From Panonychus citri (taxonomy: Eukaryota > Arthropoda > Arachnida > Trombidiformes > Tetranychidae): DNA of 64,000 bases. The notes below the pieces were generated by a model. The model saw only the letters and a program-made list of their open reading frames with translations, had not been told where the DNA came from and did not search any database. This document shows positions 26,370 to 37,643 of the stretch, one piece after another. Position 1 is the first letter of the stretch; every line of letters starts with the position of its first letter. A program made the position numbers and the translations under genes. The stretch spans positions 186,001 through 250,000 of the forward strand of contig NW_026515540.1 of the NCBI RefSeq assembly GCF_014898815.1, read 5' to 3'.

Positions 26370-26931
26370 TGTAAGGTAACCCTCATGAACCTCAATTTTC
26401 GCGCTCATGCTTTTCCCTTTTCTCTCACCATGTGAATAAATCACATGATTGTTTTTATCAACTTCCTTTAATTTTGATTAACCTTTAGTTTAACCTTTAT
26501 GGGCTATAAAAGCCAATTCATTTCTATTAATCCTTAACAGTTTAATTAATTGTTCATCTTCAAGTCACTTGACTTTTATTAGTCTTCCTTAATTGTGACT
26601 AAATCTCTTTTACTAATTATGCTTATAAAAGCTTCTCAATTAGTCACCTTCATTGGTCTAATTACTCTTTGTGTTTCTTATTTGTAACAGTAACCCTTCA
26701 TTCATTCAATCCGTTAATCATTTTAGACTTTGTTTTCTACTGTTAATCATTAATTACTTAATTAAACTTATTTACTTATAAAAGTGCTCTAACCTTTATT
26801 GGTCATTCGCCCTTGTGAATTAGTATGTGTGAGAAAACACAGTAAGTCGAAAGGACGGAGTAGAAGGGACAAAACGGACCTTTGAGAGTTAAGTTCGGTA
26901 CTCTGACCCTTGTCCACTCTAAAACCCGACA
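26370..26931 (+). repeat. 5' LTR (562 bp)
   Basis: It starts TGTAAGGTAACCCTCATG and ends CTAAAACCCGACA, pairing with 34897-35450. It contains several CTTATAAAAGC/GCTATAAAAGCC blocks (for example near 26503 and 26623) that could be TATA boxes. Confidence 0.93.
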
Positions 26932-26933
26932 TA

Positions 26934-26948
26934 TGGCGACCCAGGCAG
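26934..26948 (+). promoter_or_regulatory. Primer-binding site, tRNA-Arg type
   Basis: TGGCGACCCAGGCAG starts 2 bp after the LTR. TGGCGACC matches the 3' end of tRNA-Arg used by 412/mdg1-type gypsy elements of Drosophila, from memory of that family. Confidence 0.65.
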
Positions 26949-27090
26949 TCCTCTCTATTTCTCCTTATTCTTCTTTTCTCTCTGTGAAATATTTCTCTTC
27001 CCTTCTCATCTAATTCTTCCGCATTCAGCACCATAAAGTGTTTTCTTTTGTAATCATCATCGTGTGTTTTCTTACACCATAAAGTGTTAC

Positions 27091-28320
27091 TATGCCTCCT
27101 AAGAAGATCTCAGCTCTGAAGTGTTGTTTCTGATGAAACTACTGTTAAAGACGCTCAATTTCTGACAAACAAAAGTATCTCGAAACATGGGGTCATGATA
27201 AAACCTCGCTGTATTCACTTCAGTTTCCTCGAATCTTTATCGACTCATTTTTGCTTCATGGCATTGAGACCGATTTCGACGCCCTTGAAGGGTTATCTCT
27301 TACTGAAGCGATCGAACCTAGTGTTCCAGATTGGTTAATTTCTTTCCGCCGAGACGGTTTAACCGAAAGGAACTTCAAGCTTCTTAGTGTCTATGGTACA
27401 ACAAAACAAGCCCTTTTATCAGGTTCCTATGATCTTATTAATACTCTCAATGTGTCAGAAAACGCTAAACATGTATTTCGTCAATTCAGAGGAAATGACT
27501 TTAAACAAATGTTCTCAAGGACGAATCAAAGTCACCTCAACCTCTAATCAACCTTGAGCCACTTCCTCTTCCTCCATCTTCTTCCATCACACTTCCTGAT
27601 TACAAATATCGAGTACCTCTTCCTTCTCTTCCAATTCTTCGAATCGAAGATGATCCTTCGACTGGTTAACTAGCGCAGAAAGGCAACTCCAGTGGGAACC
27701 GATCGACGATTCAACTCGTTTCGACTTCTTAAAAGTACATTGCTCACGATTTGATCATCATTGACCAACAGTCATGTCAAGGTATCACCGATTACAACGA
27801 GTATATCTCAGCTCTTTATCGAGGCTTAAGAGATTCTACCAAGGTAACCGAAGCTCAACAAAGTTTAAATGATCTCCGTTACAATTATGAAGATCCTCCT
27901 CGTATCTTCATCGCTAAATTGCGATCATATCTTCTTCGACGTTTTAGTACGGTCACTAATCAAGATATCTTACGGGAACTTCATCATCGTATTCCAGTAC
28001 CTCTTAGAGATGCTATCGAAGATCAAGGTTGTGTTGACAGTCTCGAAGGTACCATAAAGGTAATGATACTCGTTATCACCGTCAATTAAGACATCCGAAA
28101 CCTCATGATAAATCGTATTTAAATCAAAGTCGAAACCTTATGAGTCCAATAAAGGACCTGAACAAAGAAATGTTCAATCTCAACAATCAAAGGGTAATCA
28201 TAAACCATCTCAAGTTCCTGTTGTTTCCTCTTCATCTTCCTCATCGTCTTCCTCGTCAAATTCTCAACAACAATCCGGTAAACCTTATCCAAAATTCTGT
28301 CGTTATTGTAAAGAAAAGGC
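27091..28320 (+). pseudogene. gypsy-element Gag, broken
   Basis: It starts near ATGCCTCCTAAGAAG at 27091. Readable pieces are 27251-27547 (FDALEGLSLTEAIEPSVPDW) and 27751-28089 (DYNEYISALYRGLRDSTKV, then LHHRIPVPLRDAIEDQ), with the latter matching Gag capsid helices. A Ser-rich linker precedes a zinc-knuckle remnant C-R-Y-C-K-E-K at about 28298-28320, where a single-base loss after the second Cys throws the remaining His and Cys out of frame. At least three frame changes are needed to read it. Confidence 0.75.
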
Positions 28321-28321
28321 C

Positions 28322-28660
28322 ATGAAATCAAAGATTGTGCAAAGCGATACTAAACTTTCTAAGAATGAAGAAAATTCTACTGATAAAAGTACTCCAACAA
28401 CTCAAGAATTAACTTTCTGTCTTCCAAGCGATGAAGCTTCTTCCTCATTAATTACTAAATTCGGAGATGTTCCTCCAAATGAATGTGCTTCTGTGTTTTG
28501 TCAACTATTCACCAGTACTCGTGAATTCACTAAAAGTGGCTTCGTCCTCTTCGATACTGGATCTGGATCTTCATTGATCGACCTCGACTTCGCTAAAGCC
28601 TTAAAGCTTTCCTCGTTCCAACGGACTACTCAGTTCGTGATGCTTGTGATAACAATCTAG
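28322..28660 (+). pseudogene. gypsy-element aspartic protease, truncated by frameshift
   Basis: The active-site motif V-L-F-D-T-G-S-G-S-S-L-I is at about 28543-28580, followed by DLDFAKALKL. The frame is lost after about 28620. The region from there to the RT is read only in pieces. Confidence 0.8.
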
Positions 28661-29163
28661 ACGTCATTGGTGAAGCTGCTCTTTGAATCTTCCTCCTTCA
28701 AAAGTGATACTTATTCGTGTCGTGATAGCGAAACGATTTTCTCCTCTATTCTTGTTTGGGTATAAAACTGGACACGATCTGAAGATTGGATTACAATCGG
28801 ATGGTGAGAAATTCAAAGTATCTTTTATGAGAAAACTGAGCATGAACTTGTTAAGTTTAGATTCGCCACTTTTGAAGAAACAAAGTTGGATTATCCAGAG
28901 ATAATAGAAGTTCTGTCGATATCATTGATCTTTGTAATGTTAAAACAGTTGATATGCTCATCTTTATCTCAAAGCTTCTAAAAGCCACTCAAGCTTAATT
29001 TATCTTATTCAAAATAATCTAAGAAAAGACAGACCTTTCAAAATCAAATCTCTTCCTCCTGAAGAACAACCTTACTCCTAAAGAGTCTTCATATTGTCTT
29101 CTTCATTCTCATGAATCCGAGCAAAAAGAAAATTTAAATTTCAAAGATAAACTCCTTAGATGT

Positions 29164-29910
29164 ATGAATCCAGAATTAAGTTCAAATCAAGTCAACGAAC
29201 TTTTATCAATTCTCTTGAACTATCATGATGTTTTTTCTCAACATCGCCTGGATCTTGGTTGCATCTCTTATCGCAACTGTCCCATCTTTATCGATATTGA
29301 GACAATAAGTCCCTTATCAAAACCTTATCCTTGCTCATTTGAAAGAAGAATTTTTAAAGATTTAATCAACGAGCTAATCAAAAGTGGTATTGTTGAACCT
29401 TCAACGGCAGAGGTGGATCCTGCTTTACTCGTTGCCAAACCTGATAAATCTTATCGTCTTGTTATCGATTATCGCGCTTTAAATCGCATCACTCGAATAA
29501 CTCAATACCCGATGCCTAGGGTTGATGACTGCTTAGAAGCAGTTCGAGGTGTTGAATATTTTAATCTATTCGACCTCTTTCAAGGCTACCATCAAATAGA
29601 ACTTCATCCTCAAGAAAGGGGTAAAACCGCCTTTGTGACTCCTGATGGTAAATACCAATTTATTCGTCTTCCTATGGGTCTTTCCGGTGCTCCGTTTTAT
29701 TTTCAACAAATGGTCAATAAAGTTCTCGATGGTCACAATTACATTAAATGTCTTGGATATTTCGACGTCCCAGTTCTTGGTCGTTCATGGCGTGACTTGC
29801 TAAAAGTACTCAACTCGTTCTTCAAAGACTTCGTGATCATAACCTCAAAGTCAAGACAGATAAATGTCAATTTGGTTATCGTGAAATTAAATTCTAGGTC
29901 ACATCGTTAG
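29164..29910 (+). pseudogene. gypsy-element reverse transcriptase, frame broken at the YxDD box
   Basis: Recognisable Ty3/gypsy RT blocks in order: I-K-S-G-I-V-E-P-S, L-V-I-D-Y-R-A-L-N-R, Y-P-M-P-R-V-D-D, F-D-L-F-Q-G-Y-H-Q-I, K-T-A-F-V-T-P-D-G, and L-P-M-G-L-S-G-A-P. At about 29755-29770 the expected Y-x-D-D box reads Y-F-D-V, with frame changes just after it. The thumb/connection region continues in other frames to about 30150. Its N-terminal part (MNPELSSNQVNELLSILLNY) is the usual pre-RT segment. Confidence 0.9.
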
Positions 29911-30149
29911 TGGTAAGGAATAAAACCTGATCCCGCTAAAGTCGAAGCCTCAAACGCCTTCCCTATCCAAGAAATCGTAAAGAACTTCAAAGCATTTTAG
30001 GTTTTACAACTTCTTCAGCCGTTACATAAAGATTTTTCTCGTTTAGCTGAACCCTTATACCGAATGGTATCCAAAGATAGAAAATTCTGTCTCATGAAAG
30101 AAGATAAAGATGCACTCGATAAACTCAAATCATCCTCATCATTAAAACT

Positions 30150-30600
30150 ATGTTGGTTCATCATGATCCGTCTTTAAGGAAAAATTATCTGCTGATGCTT
30201 CCGATAAAGCGGTTGGTGGTATGTTGCTCAGGAAGAGCCTTCTGAATCTGAACTCCATGAAACTATCGATTCAATAAAGAATTGCAACCAATCAGTTTCT
30301 TCAGTCAAAACTGAAATACCAAGTCAATTACGCCATTTCAGAGAAAGAACTTCTCGCTATTTTCATTGGTGTCGATAAATATCAACATTTCCTCGAAGGA
30401 TCAGAGTTTATCATCGAAACTGATCACCACGCACTTTGTCAACTTCCAAAACTCAAATTCAAAAACCCTCGAATAAATCGATGGCAAATTATGCTCGACA
30501 CTTTCAACTATAAAGTTATCTATCGAAAAGGTGTTGAACATTCAGCTGATTGCTTTAGTCGATATCAATCCGAATGGGATCATCGCCCAACTATCGACCC
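30150..30600 (+). pseudogene. gypsy-element RNase H domain, broken
   Basis: Pieces read A-D-A-S-D-K-A-V-G-G at about 30192, then Y-A-I-S-E-K-E-L-L-A-I at about 30328-30362, I-I-E-T-D-H-H-A-L and K-N-P-R-I-N-R-W near 30410-30490, and H-S-A-D-C-F-S-R-Y at about 30540. These are the characteristic Ty3/gypsy RNase H blocks. Frame changes separate the first from the rest. Confidence 0.8.
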
Positions 30601-32240
30601 TGAAATCAAGTTCCTCGAAAAATCTCTTTTTCTTCGTAATGAAACGAACCTCTCTTATCTTGATCCATTTTATTCTGATCCTGATCTAACTGAGATTGGT
30701 GAAATTGGATATACCAATATTCTCATTTCTTCTGAAAGAAAATCTGTTTCTTCATTGAATTTATCTTCTCGTCTTCTCTTCATTAAGAATCAAGATAAAT
30801 GGAAACAATTCGTGATCAATCATCAAGATAAAGATAAAGAATTATCTGTGATAAAACAAAAATTAATTCTTCCCAAAGAATCACTAGACAAACAAACTCG
30901 TCAATTTAATCTTAAAAATGGAATCCTTTTTAAGAACAAAGATAAATATCATACTGTTGATCGTATTGTTATTAATCAGCCGATTCTTCTTAAACTGTTC
31001 AAAGAACATGAATCGACTCTTGGTGGACATTTGCCACTGAAAAGACCTTTCTTGATCTATCACGCCGCTTTTATATGCCTAATCTACGTGAAGCTGTTGA
31101 TAAACTCTGTAAATCATGTTCAATTTGCCAAAAGCAAAACCCGCTAACATCACTTATTCCGAAGCTCATCTCAAGCCCATTCCTGATCAAACTATGGAAA
31201 GATTAGAACTTGATGTCAGGGCCAATCAATATGAAAAGGAAGTGATCGTGTTATCATTGTTATTTGTGATTGTTTATCAAGATACGTGTATGCAAAGATT
31301 TATAAAAATCAAAAGGCAAAAACGGTAATAGCTTTCCTCCAGGACTTCTTCCGTTTATTCGGTGTTCCTAAAGTTATTCAAACAGATCGTGGTCGCAATT
31401 TTCTGTCTCATGGTGAAGACTATCTCTCATCTTTATCGATAAAGCATCAAGTTTCCTGCTTATCATCCTCAGTCACAAGGACTCGTCGAAAGGACAAACC
31501 GAACTATTGGTGAAAGGTTAAGAATTTATGTTCTTTCAATGGTTACAAAGGTATCGAATCTGAGTTAGACACTATGGTTTATTCCATTAATGCTAGTGTT
31601 CATAAGATAACCAGATATCCTCCTCATTTCTTAATGTTTGAAATTGGCCTTCTAAACCCATTGACAATCATCTTTCATTAGAACCAATGTCAATCTCAAT
31701 CGATGAAGCAAGAAAGCTCGCAAAGAGATTAATGCAAAATCAAATCAATTACGTTGAGAAGCAACGATTAATTGAGAAACCTCATCCTTATAAAATCGGC
31801 GATAAAGTCTCAATAAAGAGCTCCTCATCCTGGTTCTGGTAAAAGTTATCATCTAAATATTCTGGTCCTTATATCATCAAAGATATCATCAAAGGAAGTT
31901 TATTAATCGAAAATGAAAAAACTAAAGAGATAACTTCAGTTAACCTTCAACGAACTAAACCCTTTTATGAAGATTCCAAAGATTTTCCTTTATTGGAAAT
32001 TTCTAAAGAAACCAAAGAATCTCCTTCATTGGATGTAATTGATTCCAAAGATTCGTCTTCTTCATCTTCTTCCTCAGAAAAGGAAAGTTCAGAGAATTCT
32101 TCTTCCGATGATTCAGAAAAATCAAAAGAAATCAATCAATTAAAAAAGTTAAGAAATCGATCGAAAATCAAACCTCCCGCTCGATATGGTCAGTGCCTCT
32201 ATCTTCATGGTTCACTTAGCAACCGTTGCCATTCAACCAT
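30601..32240 (+). pseudogene. gypsy-element integrase and C-terminal tail, broken
   Basis: An HHCC zinc-binding region is at about 31005-31130 (H-E-S-T-L-G-G-H, then Cys residues in a shifted frame). The catalytic core retains M-E-R-L-E-L-D-V at about 31195 and V-I-Q-T-D-R-G-R-N-F at about 31375, the first two acids of DDE. The third block near 31480-31510 is frameshifted. A Ser/Glu-rich tail runs from 31993 and ends in R-N-R-S-K-I-K-P-P-A-R-Y-G, a common gypsy integrase C-terminus. No chromodomain seen. Confidence 0.8.
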
Positions 32241-32448
32241 TAAGCGCGCACAGGAAGTCACCATTTTATCTTATCAGCGTACAAATGAAAGTACAATTTT
32301 GTGTCTCATAAAAGACAAATTAATTAGCTTTTTTAATCACTTTTTCTCAAGTTTTAATTGTGTTCATATCAAATTGTTTACTCATCTTTACTCTTTATCG
32401 AGATTGTTAAGAAAAATTTATAAAAATTTTCTTATTTTCTGTGTAAAC

Positions 32449-33572
32449 ATGGATCCATCTTCAAGTGCCTTTTCATCAGTTCAAAGAATCTTATGTTGAG
32501 AAAATTCCGTCGACTTTTATCAAGTTCTTAAGGAGAAAATTCAACTTAATGTCGCTGATTCACCTCATGTTCGGAACGCTAATTATAGCGATGCACCTAA
32601 AGGCTACTGAGCTTCAAAGTGTTTCATCCTCTCTTTGATGTTGCTGATAAACTTTTGTGCCAATTGTGTGAACAAGTTTCCGCTTCCCCAGTTAGTTGTA
32701 TAAACTGTTATCATTGGTACTGTTTGGATTGCGCTTTATGGCTTAATAAGTTCCCCGAAAGAATCAAAATCACCGCTCCAATAAAGGACACCGAATTTCT
32801 TTGTATTAAACCCTCATGTCTTCGTAATGTTGCCTATCGAAAATCTTATTCATGTTTCAATCGTCCAAAAGAAGGTGATCAATTATCTCTTTATCGAGCT
32901 TGCCAATTTGAATGTCGAAGAGAACATTGTCTCTTTCGATCAACACCTGAGGTAATAAGTGCCCATGAAGGTAATTGTTATAAAGGTGAATGGGATCCTC
33001 AATATGACCACAACCTACAACTCAAGTTCCAAAAAGGACCAATTCGTAAGAATCTTGAAAATTCTGTTGTAAGTTTAGCCGATGTTTTAGTTCCTCAGCA
33101 TCGAGCTCTCAGTTCCTGTTCTACATCCCAAGATGAACATTGGAAAAAACGTTTTGAAGTTTATTGTTGTCTCCTCCGTTCCGCTAATAAAAGCCCTGAG
33201 CGATTCACCCCTTCTAAGCTTAGACTCGAAGCAAATTTCAAAAATGATGATGGTGAAGCTCTTCGAAAAGTTTATGATCCAATGAGACCCGTTTGGATTG
33301 GAGAAAAATGGGCCCAAGAACTTGGCTTCCCACCTCTTCATGGAGATTCTGAAATATGGAATTTTCCAACTCGTCCAGACAATCAACTCAATGAGTATCG
33401 ACCCCCAAAGCTTTTATCAGCTACTTCCAAGTGGATTCAGGAAAATCGACAACAGAAATGTCCAGATTGGAATCGAGCTCTTTCATTAAAATCATCAATT
33501 TCAACTTCTTCACTTTTATCAATTGTTGGTGAAAATTCTTACATTTCAATTGATCCTCATCCTCGTCAATGA
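32449..33572 (+). pseudogene. Extra ORF A of the gypsy element: RING plus SIAH/TRAF-type zinc-finger protein
   Basis: An ATG at 32449 (MDPSSSAFSS) opens a frame that shifts at about 32495 and again before 32619. From there to 33572 an open frame of about 317 codons follows. Near its N-terminus is C-Q-L-C, nine residues, then a C-x2-C-Y-H-W-Y-C-L-D-C block and, later, C-x4-C: a RING-type arrangement close to C-x-H-x2-C-x2-C. About 65 residues on, C-R-R-E-H-C-L-F-R-S...H-E-G-N-C fits the SIAH/TRAF-type C-x4-C-x11-H-x3-C finger. RING proteins with this second finger are usually ubiquitin E3 ligases. The position between integrase and 3' LTR is where accessory or env genes sit. Family calls are by motif only. 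Confidence 0.6.
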
Positions 33573-34890
33573 AGACGAAAAGAGGAATATCTTAAAGAAC
33601 TTGCCACTATCCAAGTATCGTCACCCTGATAATATCAGAAAAACTGATGAAAGTTCTGATCCTGTGAAAAAAGCGAAATGCTCATCGTCGAAAGCATCTT
33701 TAGCTCGATGGAATAGTCGACCGGTGCAGTTTCTCACATTCATTCCTCTGTTCTTAATCTTCTCTTCTTCAGAAACTCATTCTGATCTTAACCGAGTTAT
33801 TTGTGTCCATGCTACTTATTGCATTCAAAACTCTGGTAAACTCTCACCAATTTGGGTTATCATCTTAAACGGTCACCATGAAGTGATTTATGAAACCTTT
33901 ATTCGTACTCCTCATCGCTTTATTGCAAATATGAATTCAAAATTTCATGGCCTCGTCTATGAAGACATTAAAATGGCTAAATCATTGAAATCAGTACGAG
34001 ATCAAATTGGAAAAATTTTCATCGCCGCTAAACAAATAATTGGTGCAAGTCTTCATTCACTCCTATCAAATTTTGAGTTCGCCGAAGACGAAATAAAACG
34101 TCTCAGGAATAAATTCCGTGATGTTATCTACTATTATACTCCTTATGAATTCAATCCAATTTCCCTTCATGTTATCATCTTCTTAGTATTCAAAGGCTCT
34201 GTCATAAAACCAACGCCTCATTCACCCGCTGTTGAAGCCTCTTCTGCCCTGAATCTTTATCTACTCGAATGGCAACTAATTGAGGAACAAGCCGAAATAC
34301 TTGGTGGTATTCATAATAAAGTTCCCTGTGGTCACAAGAAAGGCGCTGCTATGTTTGCCCTATTTGAATCAAATGTCAAAAAAGGAATAGCTTCATGGCC
34401 AAAGGAATGGGAAAATACAACTTTTCGTTACAAACCAATTCGAGCTTCACAAAAGGCTGAAACCGTCGAACCGGATTGGGATTACCTTGAATTCATTTAT
34501 GAAACCAACAAGGTTGAACTAGCTGAGAAAAGCAAATCACCTGAACCCACTGAACAAGCTGAGAAAAGCCAACCAACTAATGAATCAAATGATCAATCTG
34601 ATTGGCCAGATGAACTTCCATCTTCTCACTCACAAGCCGAAAGAGATTATTGGATAATCCAAGAAGAACCTGAAGAAAATCCTGAACAAGAAAAAGTTTC
34701 TTCATCGAATAGCTCAGTTATCTGTTCACTAGAAAGTGATTCTCTTCAGATACTAATGCTAATCTCTTTATCGAGAGTGTTACTCCTGAACTTCCATGTT
34801 CTCCTACCTCATCATGTTCAACTCCGTCGCCTTTTCTTAGGTCAGGAACGCGAATTCCCACTGAAAATTGAGATCATATCAGTCAAAGAG
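33573..34890 (+). pseudogene. Extra ORF B of the gypsy element: REX/DEDDh exonuclease-like domain with lost catalytic acids
   Basis: This frame overlaps ORF A by +1 and runs to 34956, into the LTR. Residues about 100-270 parallel REX-type RNA exonucleases by eye: W-V-I-I-L-N-G-H-H-E-V-I-Y-E-T-F-I, then F-H-G-L-V-Y-E-D-I, then I-I-G-A-S-L-H-S-L-L, then D-V-I-Y-Y-Y-T-P-Y, then P-H-S-P-A-V-E-A-S-S-A-L-N-L-Y. In active family members the first block is D-C-E, the third G-H-S-L-x-x-D, and the last H-S-x-x-E-D-A. Here those acids appear to read H-A-T, L and E. The C-terminus is acidic and Ser/Pro/Glu-rich. ORFs A and B may have been one protein joined across a frameshift near 33570. Confidence 0.45.
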
Positions 34891-34894
34891 AGGA
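34885..34894 (+). promoter_or_regulatory. Polypurine tract
   Basis: AAAGAGAGGA lies 2 bp before the 3' LTR, the expected place for plus-strand priming. Confidence 0.6.
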
Positions 34895-34896
34895 TA

Positions 34897-35450
34897 TGTA
34901 AGGTAACCCTCATGAACCTCAATTTTCGCTCATGCTTTTCCTTTCTCTCACCATGAATAAATCACATGATTGTTTTATCAACTTCCTTTAAATTTGATTA
35001 ACCTTTAGTTTAACCTTTATGGGCTATAAAAGCCAATTCATTTCTATTAATCCTTAACAGTTTAATTAATTGTTCATCTTCAAGTCACTTGACTTTTATT
35101 AGTCTTCCTTAATTGTGACTAAATCTCTTTTACTAATTGTGCTTATAAAAGCTTCTCAATTAGTCACCTTCATTGGTCTAATTACTCTTTGTGTTCCTAT
35201 TTGTAACAGTATCTATTCATTCATTCAATCCGTTAATCATTCTAGACTTTGTTTTCTACTGTTAATCATTAATTACTTAATTAAATTTATTTACTTATAA
35301 AAGTGCTCTAACCTTTATTGGTCATTCGCCCTTGTGAATTAGTATGTGTGCGAAAACACAGTAAGTCGAAAGGACTGAGTAGAAGGGACAAAACGGACCT
35401 TTGAGAGTTAAGTTCGGTACTCTGACCCTTGTCCACTCTAAAACCCGACA
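34897..35450 (+). repeat. 3' LTR (554 bp)
   Basis: Matches 26370-26931 with a few substitutions and small deletions. It ends CCCGACA and is followed by TTAG, the target duplication. Confidence 0.93.
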
Positions 35451-36206
35451 TTAGATTAGATTAATTTTTTTACCTTCATGTGGATTTCATTCGTTAATGT
35501 GCTATTGATTAACAATTAACAGATTTTGGTATTAACTGAATTAATTTTGTCTCTTACACACCCTGATGATAATTAGTTTTATTTTCTAATATTAATCTAA
35601 TCTCAATGGCAATTCCTTGGTGATTTAAGGTTGATTAGTTAATCATGAGAGATAAACTTGATTCTTTATTCATACTTGACAATCTTATTTTGAATATTCA
35701 TTGGGATTTGCTACGATTTTCTTGACAATTAGACTGGACATGATTTTTGGTCGCACAATTAATTAATCTTGAGCATCTTATTCAATTGCTCTTGATTTCA
35801 AAGTTAATTGTTGAGAGCTAATTGTAACGATCAAGTAATCAGATGGCTTGTGATTTCCTTTGCAGAAAATTTGATTTAATTGGTTCGTGATTTTCGATAA
35901 ATTGATTGAATTCTATTGAAAATGTTACAGGTTAAGATAATTATTCGCTTAATGATTAACTTGATGAAAGAAAAAATTAAAATTAAATTAACTCTTTACT
36001 CGAATTGTGCTGCCATCTGGTGGTCAATTTCTATTCCATTTCAAATTTTTTTTCCTTTTGTTTACATTTGATTTTCTTAAAGTTGAAGAGAAACAAATGT
36101 TTTTTTATTAATTGTTACGTTTTAATTGTCTAAATGATTAACTTTTTTTATTCTTTTCTGATTAGTTTCTAATGTGATTTCAATTCTCAACTGTCCTTTA
36201 TTGAAA
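35451..36206. other. Intergenic between LTR element and Josephin gene
   Basis: AT-rich sequence with no coding structure. The last 100 bp presumably hold the promoter and leader of the Josephin gene; I see no clear TATA box. Confidence 0.5.
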
Positions 36207-37033
36207 ATGGTAACCATTTACCATGAGAAACAGCGGAAACAATTGTGTGCTCTTCATTCAATAAATAATCTACTCCAAGGAAATTATTTTAATCAACAAG
36301 ATTTAGATTCAATTTGCTTAAGGTAAGTTTAATTTTCGGAAGGTAAAGTTGATTTCTTTTAATTGTCAGACTATTTTGTTATACTTACTGATCGGATTTG
36401 TTTCCATTTCCTTTTCTTTCCAAGATTATCTCCTGAAAGGCAAATCTTAAATCCACATCGATCGCTTTTTGGTCTTGGTAATTATGATGTGAATGTACTA
36501 ATAACTGCTCTACAATCAAAAGGTTTCGAAACGATTTGGTTTGATCAAAGAAAGTAAATTAACTCTATTTACATATATTGATTTTCTGTTGTGGCTTATG
36601 ATGATGTTAATTGATGATAGATTTTCTTTAATATCTTCTTGTTAGAGATCCTGATTGTCTCCAGTTTAATCATATTCTTGGTTTCATATTAAACGTTGAC
36701 AATTCCAAAGTGGACAATTCAAGTCTCTACAATTGGATTAACCCTGTTAATTTTTTCACTTCCCGGAAACACTGGATTGCTTTTAGAAAGATTGATGATC
36801 AATATTATAATCTTGACTCTAAATTAGACAATCCGGAAATAGTTGGACAGGTAATCAAAGTTTGACTGTTGTTTCTCTGAGTAAATCGAATGAACTTTAA
36901 CATTTTTTTTAATTCTCAATTTGATTTCCAGGAAGATGATATGATTAAACTACTGAAGAAAATGTTGGCTCAAGGTGATTGTCAACTTTTGGTGGTACAG
37001 AAAAAATCAGATCAACTAATGAGTGACTTATGA
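36207..37033 (+). CDS. JOSD: Josephin-domain deubiquitinase (183 aa)
   Basis: Four exons join in phase: 36207-36322, 36425-36553, 36646-36850 and 36932-37033. The protein is almost all Josephin domain, the size of JOSD1/JOSD2. Catalytic Cys is in R-K-Q-L-C-A-L-H-S-I-N-N-L-L-Q (about residue 14). The catalytic His is in K-H-W-I-A-F-R, and the third residue in Y-Y-N-L-D-S-K. The family cleaves ubiquitin chains; JOSD1 acts at membranes and JOSD2 in the cytosol in mammals. I cannot decide which this is, so the symbol is generic. Part of exon 3, all of exon 4 and the 3' flank are repeated inverted at about 42780-43745. All four splice sites are canonical, and the start context AAAATGG is good. Confidence 0.88.
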
Positions 37034-37643
37034 TCTTCAACTTTGATCCAAGAGATTGAGTATTTTTCCTTGGATAGAAACTAATCTTCTTGCCTATTGT
37101 AAGAAAGACAAGTGAATATTGAAACTTTCATTTAGATTTAATTATTGACTGGACAATTAACGTTCCTCATTTTCATATTTCCAGTAATTTCGAGAGTGAT
37201 TTGAATTAGTCCAAGATTAACTTTAAATTTGCTTCACTTTCAACATATTACAAGTTTTTTCTGCTGAAATTTTATGAATTTTACATTTTTATCTTTGATA
37301 GTTTTGGTGGAATCAATATATGAAAATGATTCACTTGTGGCTCATATTGGAGATGAACGGATTAACACAGGATATTTGATTGATGAATATGGTTAACTTA
37401 TTAAGTTTTAAATTAATAAATGGTGAGATTACTTTTCAATAGACAGTTGAAAACAGAATTTTATTGGTTGGAAGCGATTCGCTTTCGGTGATGATGATTT
37501 TACAGCTAAAGAAATTAAACAATTAACTTTTTTGAATTAATTTACAAATGATGAAGATTTTGATAAACTTTTATATTGCGACAGTTTGAGCTGCTAGTAC
37601 AAATACTGTACTTAGAAATTGATTCACGAAAAAAAGAAACAGG
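37034..37643. other. Josephin 3' flank, start of inverted-repeat arm
   Basis: AT-rich, no gene. Its mirror image lies at about 42770-43300, and part of that mirror (about 42967-43078) is repeated again at 43746-43862. Confidence 0.6.

Larger units (their letters stand above)
26370..35450 (+). mobile_element. Ty3/gypsy LTR retrotransposon with extra 3' ORFs (9.08 kb)
   Basis: The element is bounded by two LTRs that begin TG and end CA, with a 4-bp target duplication (TTAG at 26366-26369 and 35451-35454). A primer-binding site follows the 5' LTR and a purine run precedes the 3' LTR. Internal order is Gag, aspartic protease, reverse transcriptase, RNase H, integrase, the order of Ty3/gypsy. About 2.4 kb of further coding sequence (RING/zinc-finger and exonuclease-like) lies before the 3' LTR, where an env would be in errantiviruses. 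Many single-base indels break the frames, so the copy is not functional as read. The LTRs look about 95-98% identical apart from a few small indels, so insertion was fairly recent. Confidence 0.93.

Noticed and set aside
34750..34956. Extending exonuclease-like ORF B to the end of its open frame
   Set aside because: The last codons run through the polypurine tract into the 3' LTR, so the tail is probably not native coding sequence.
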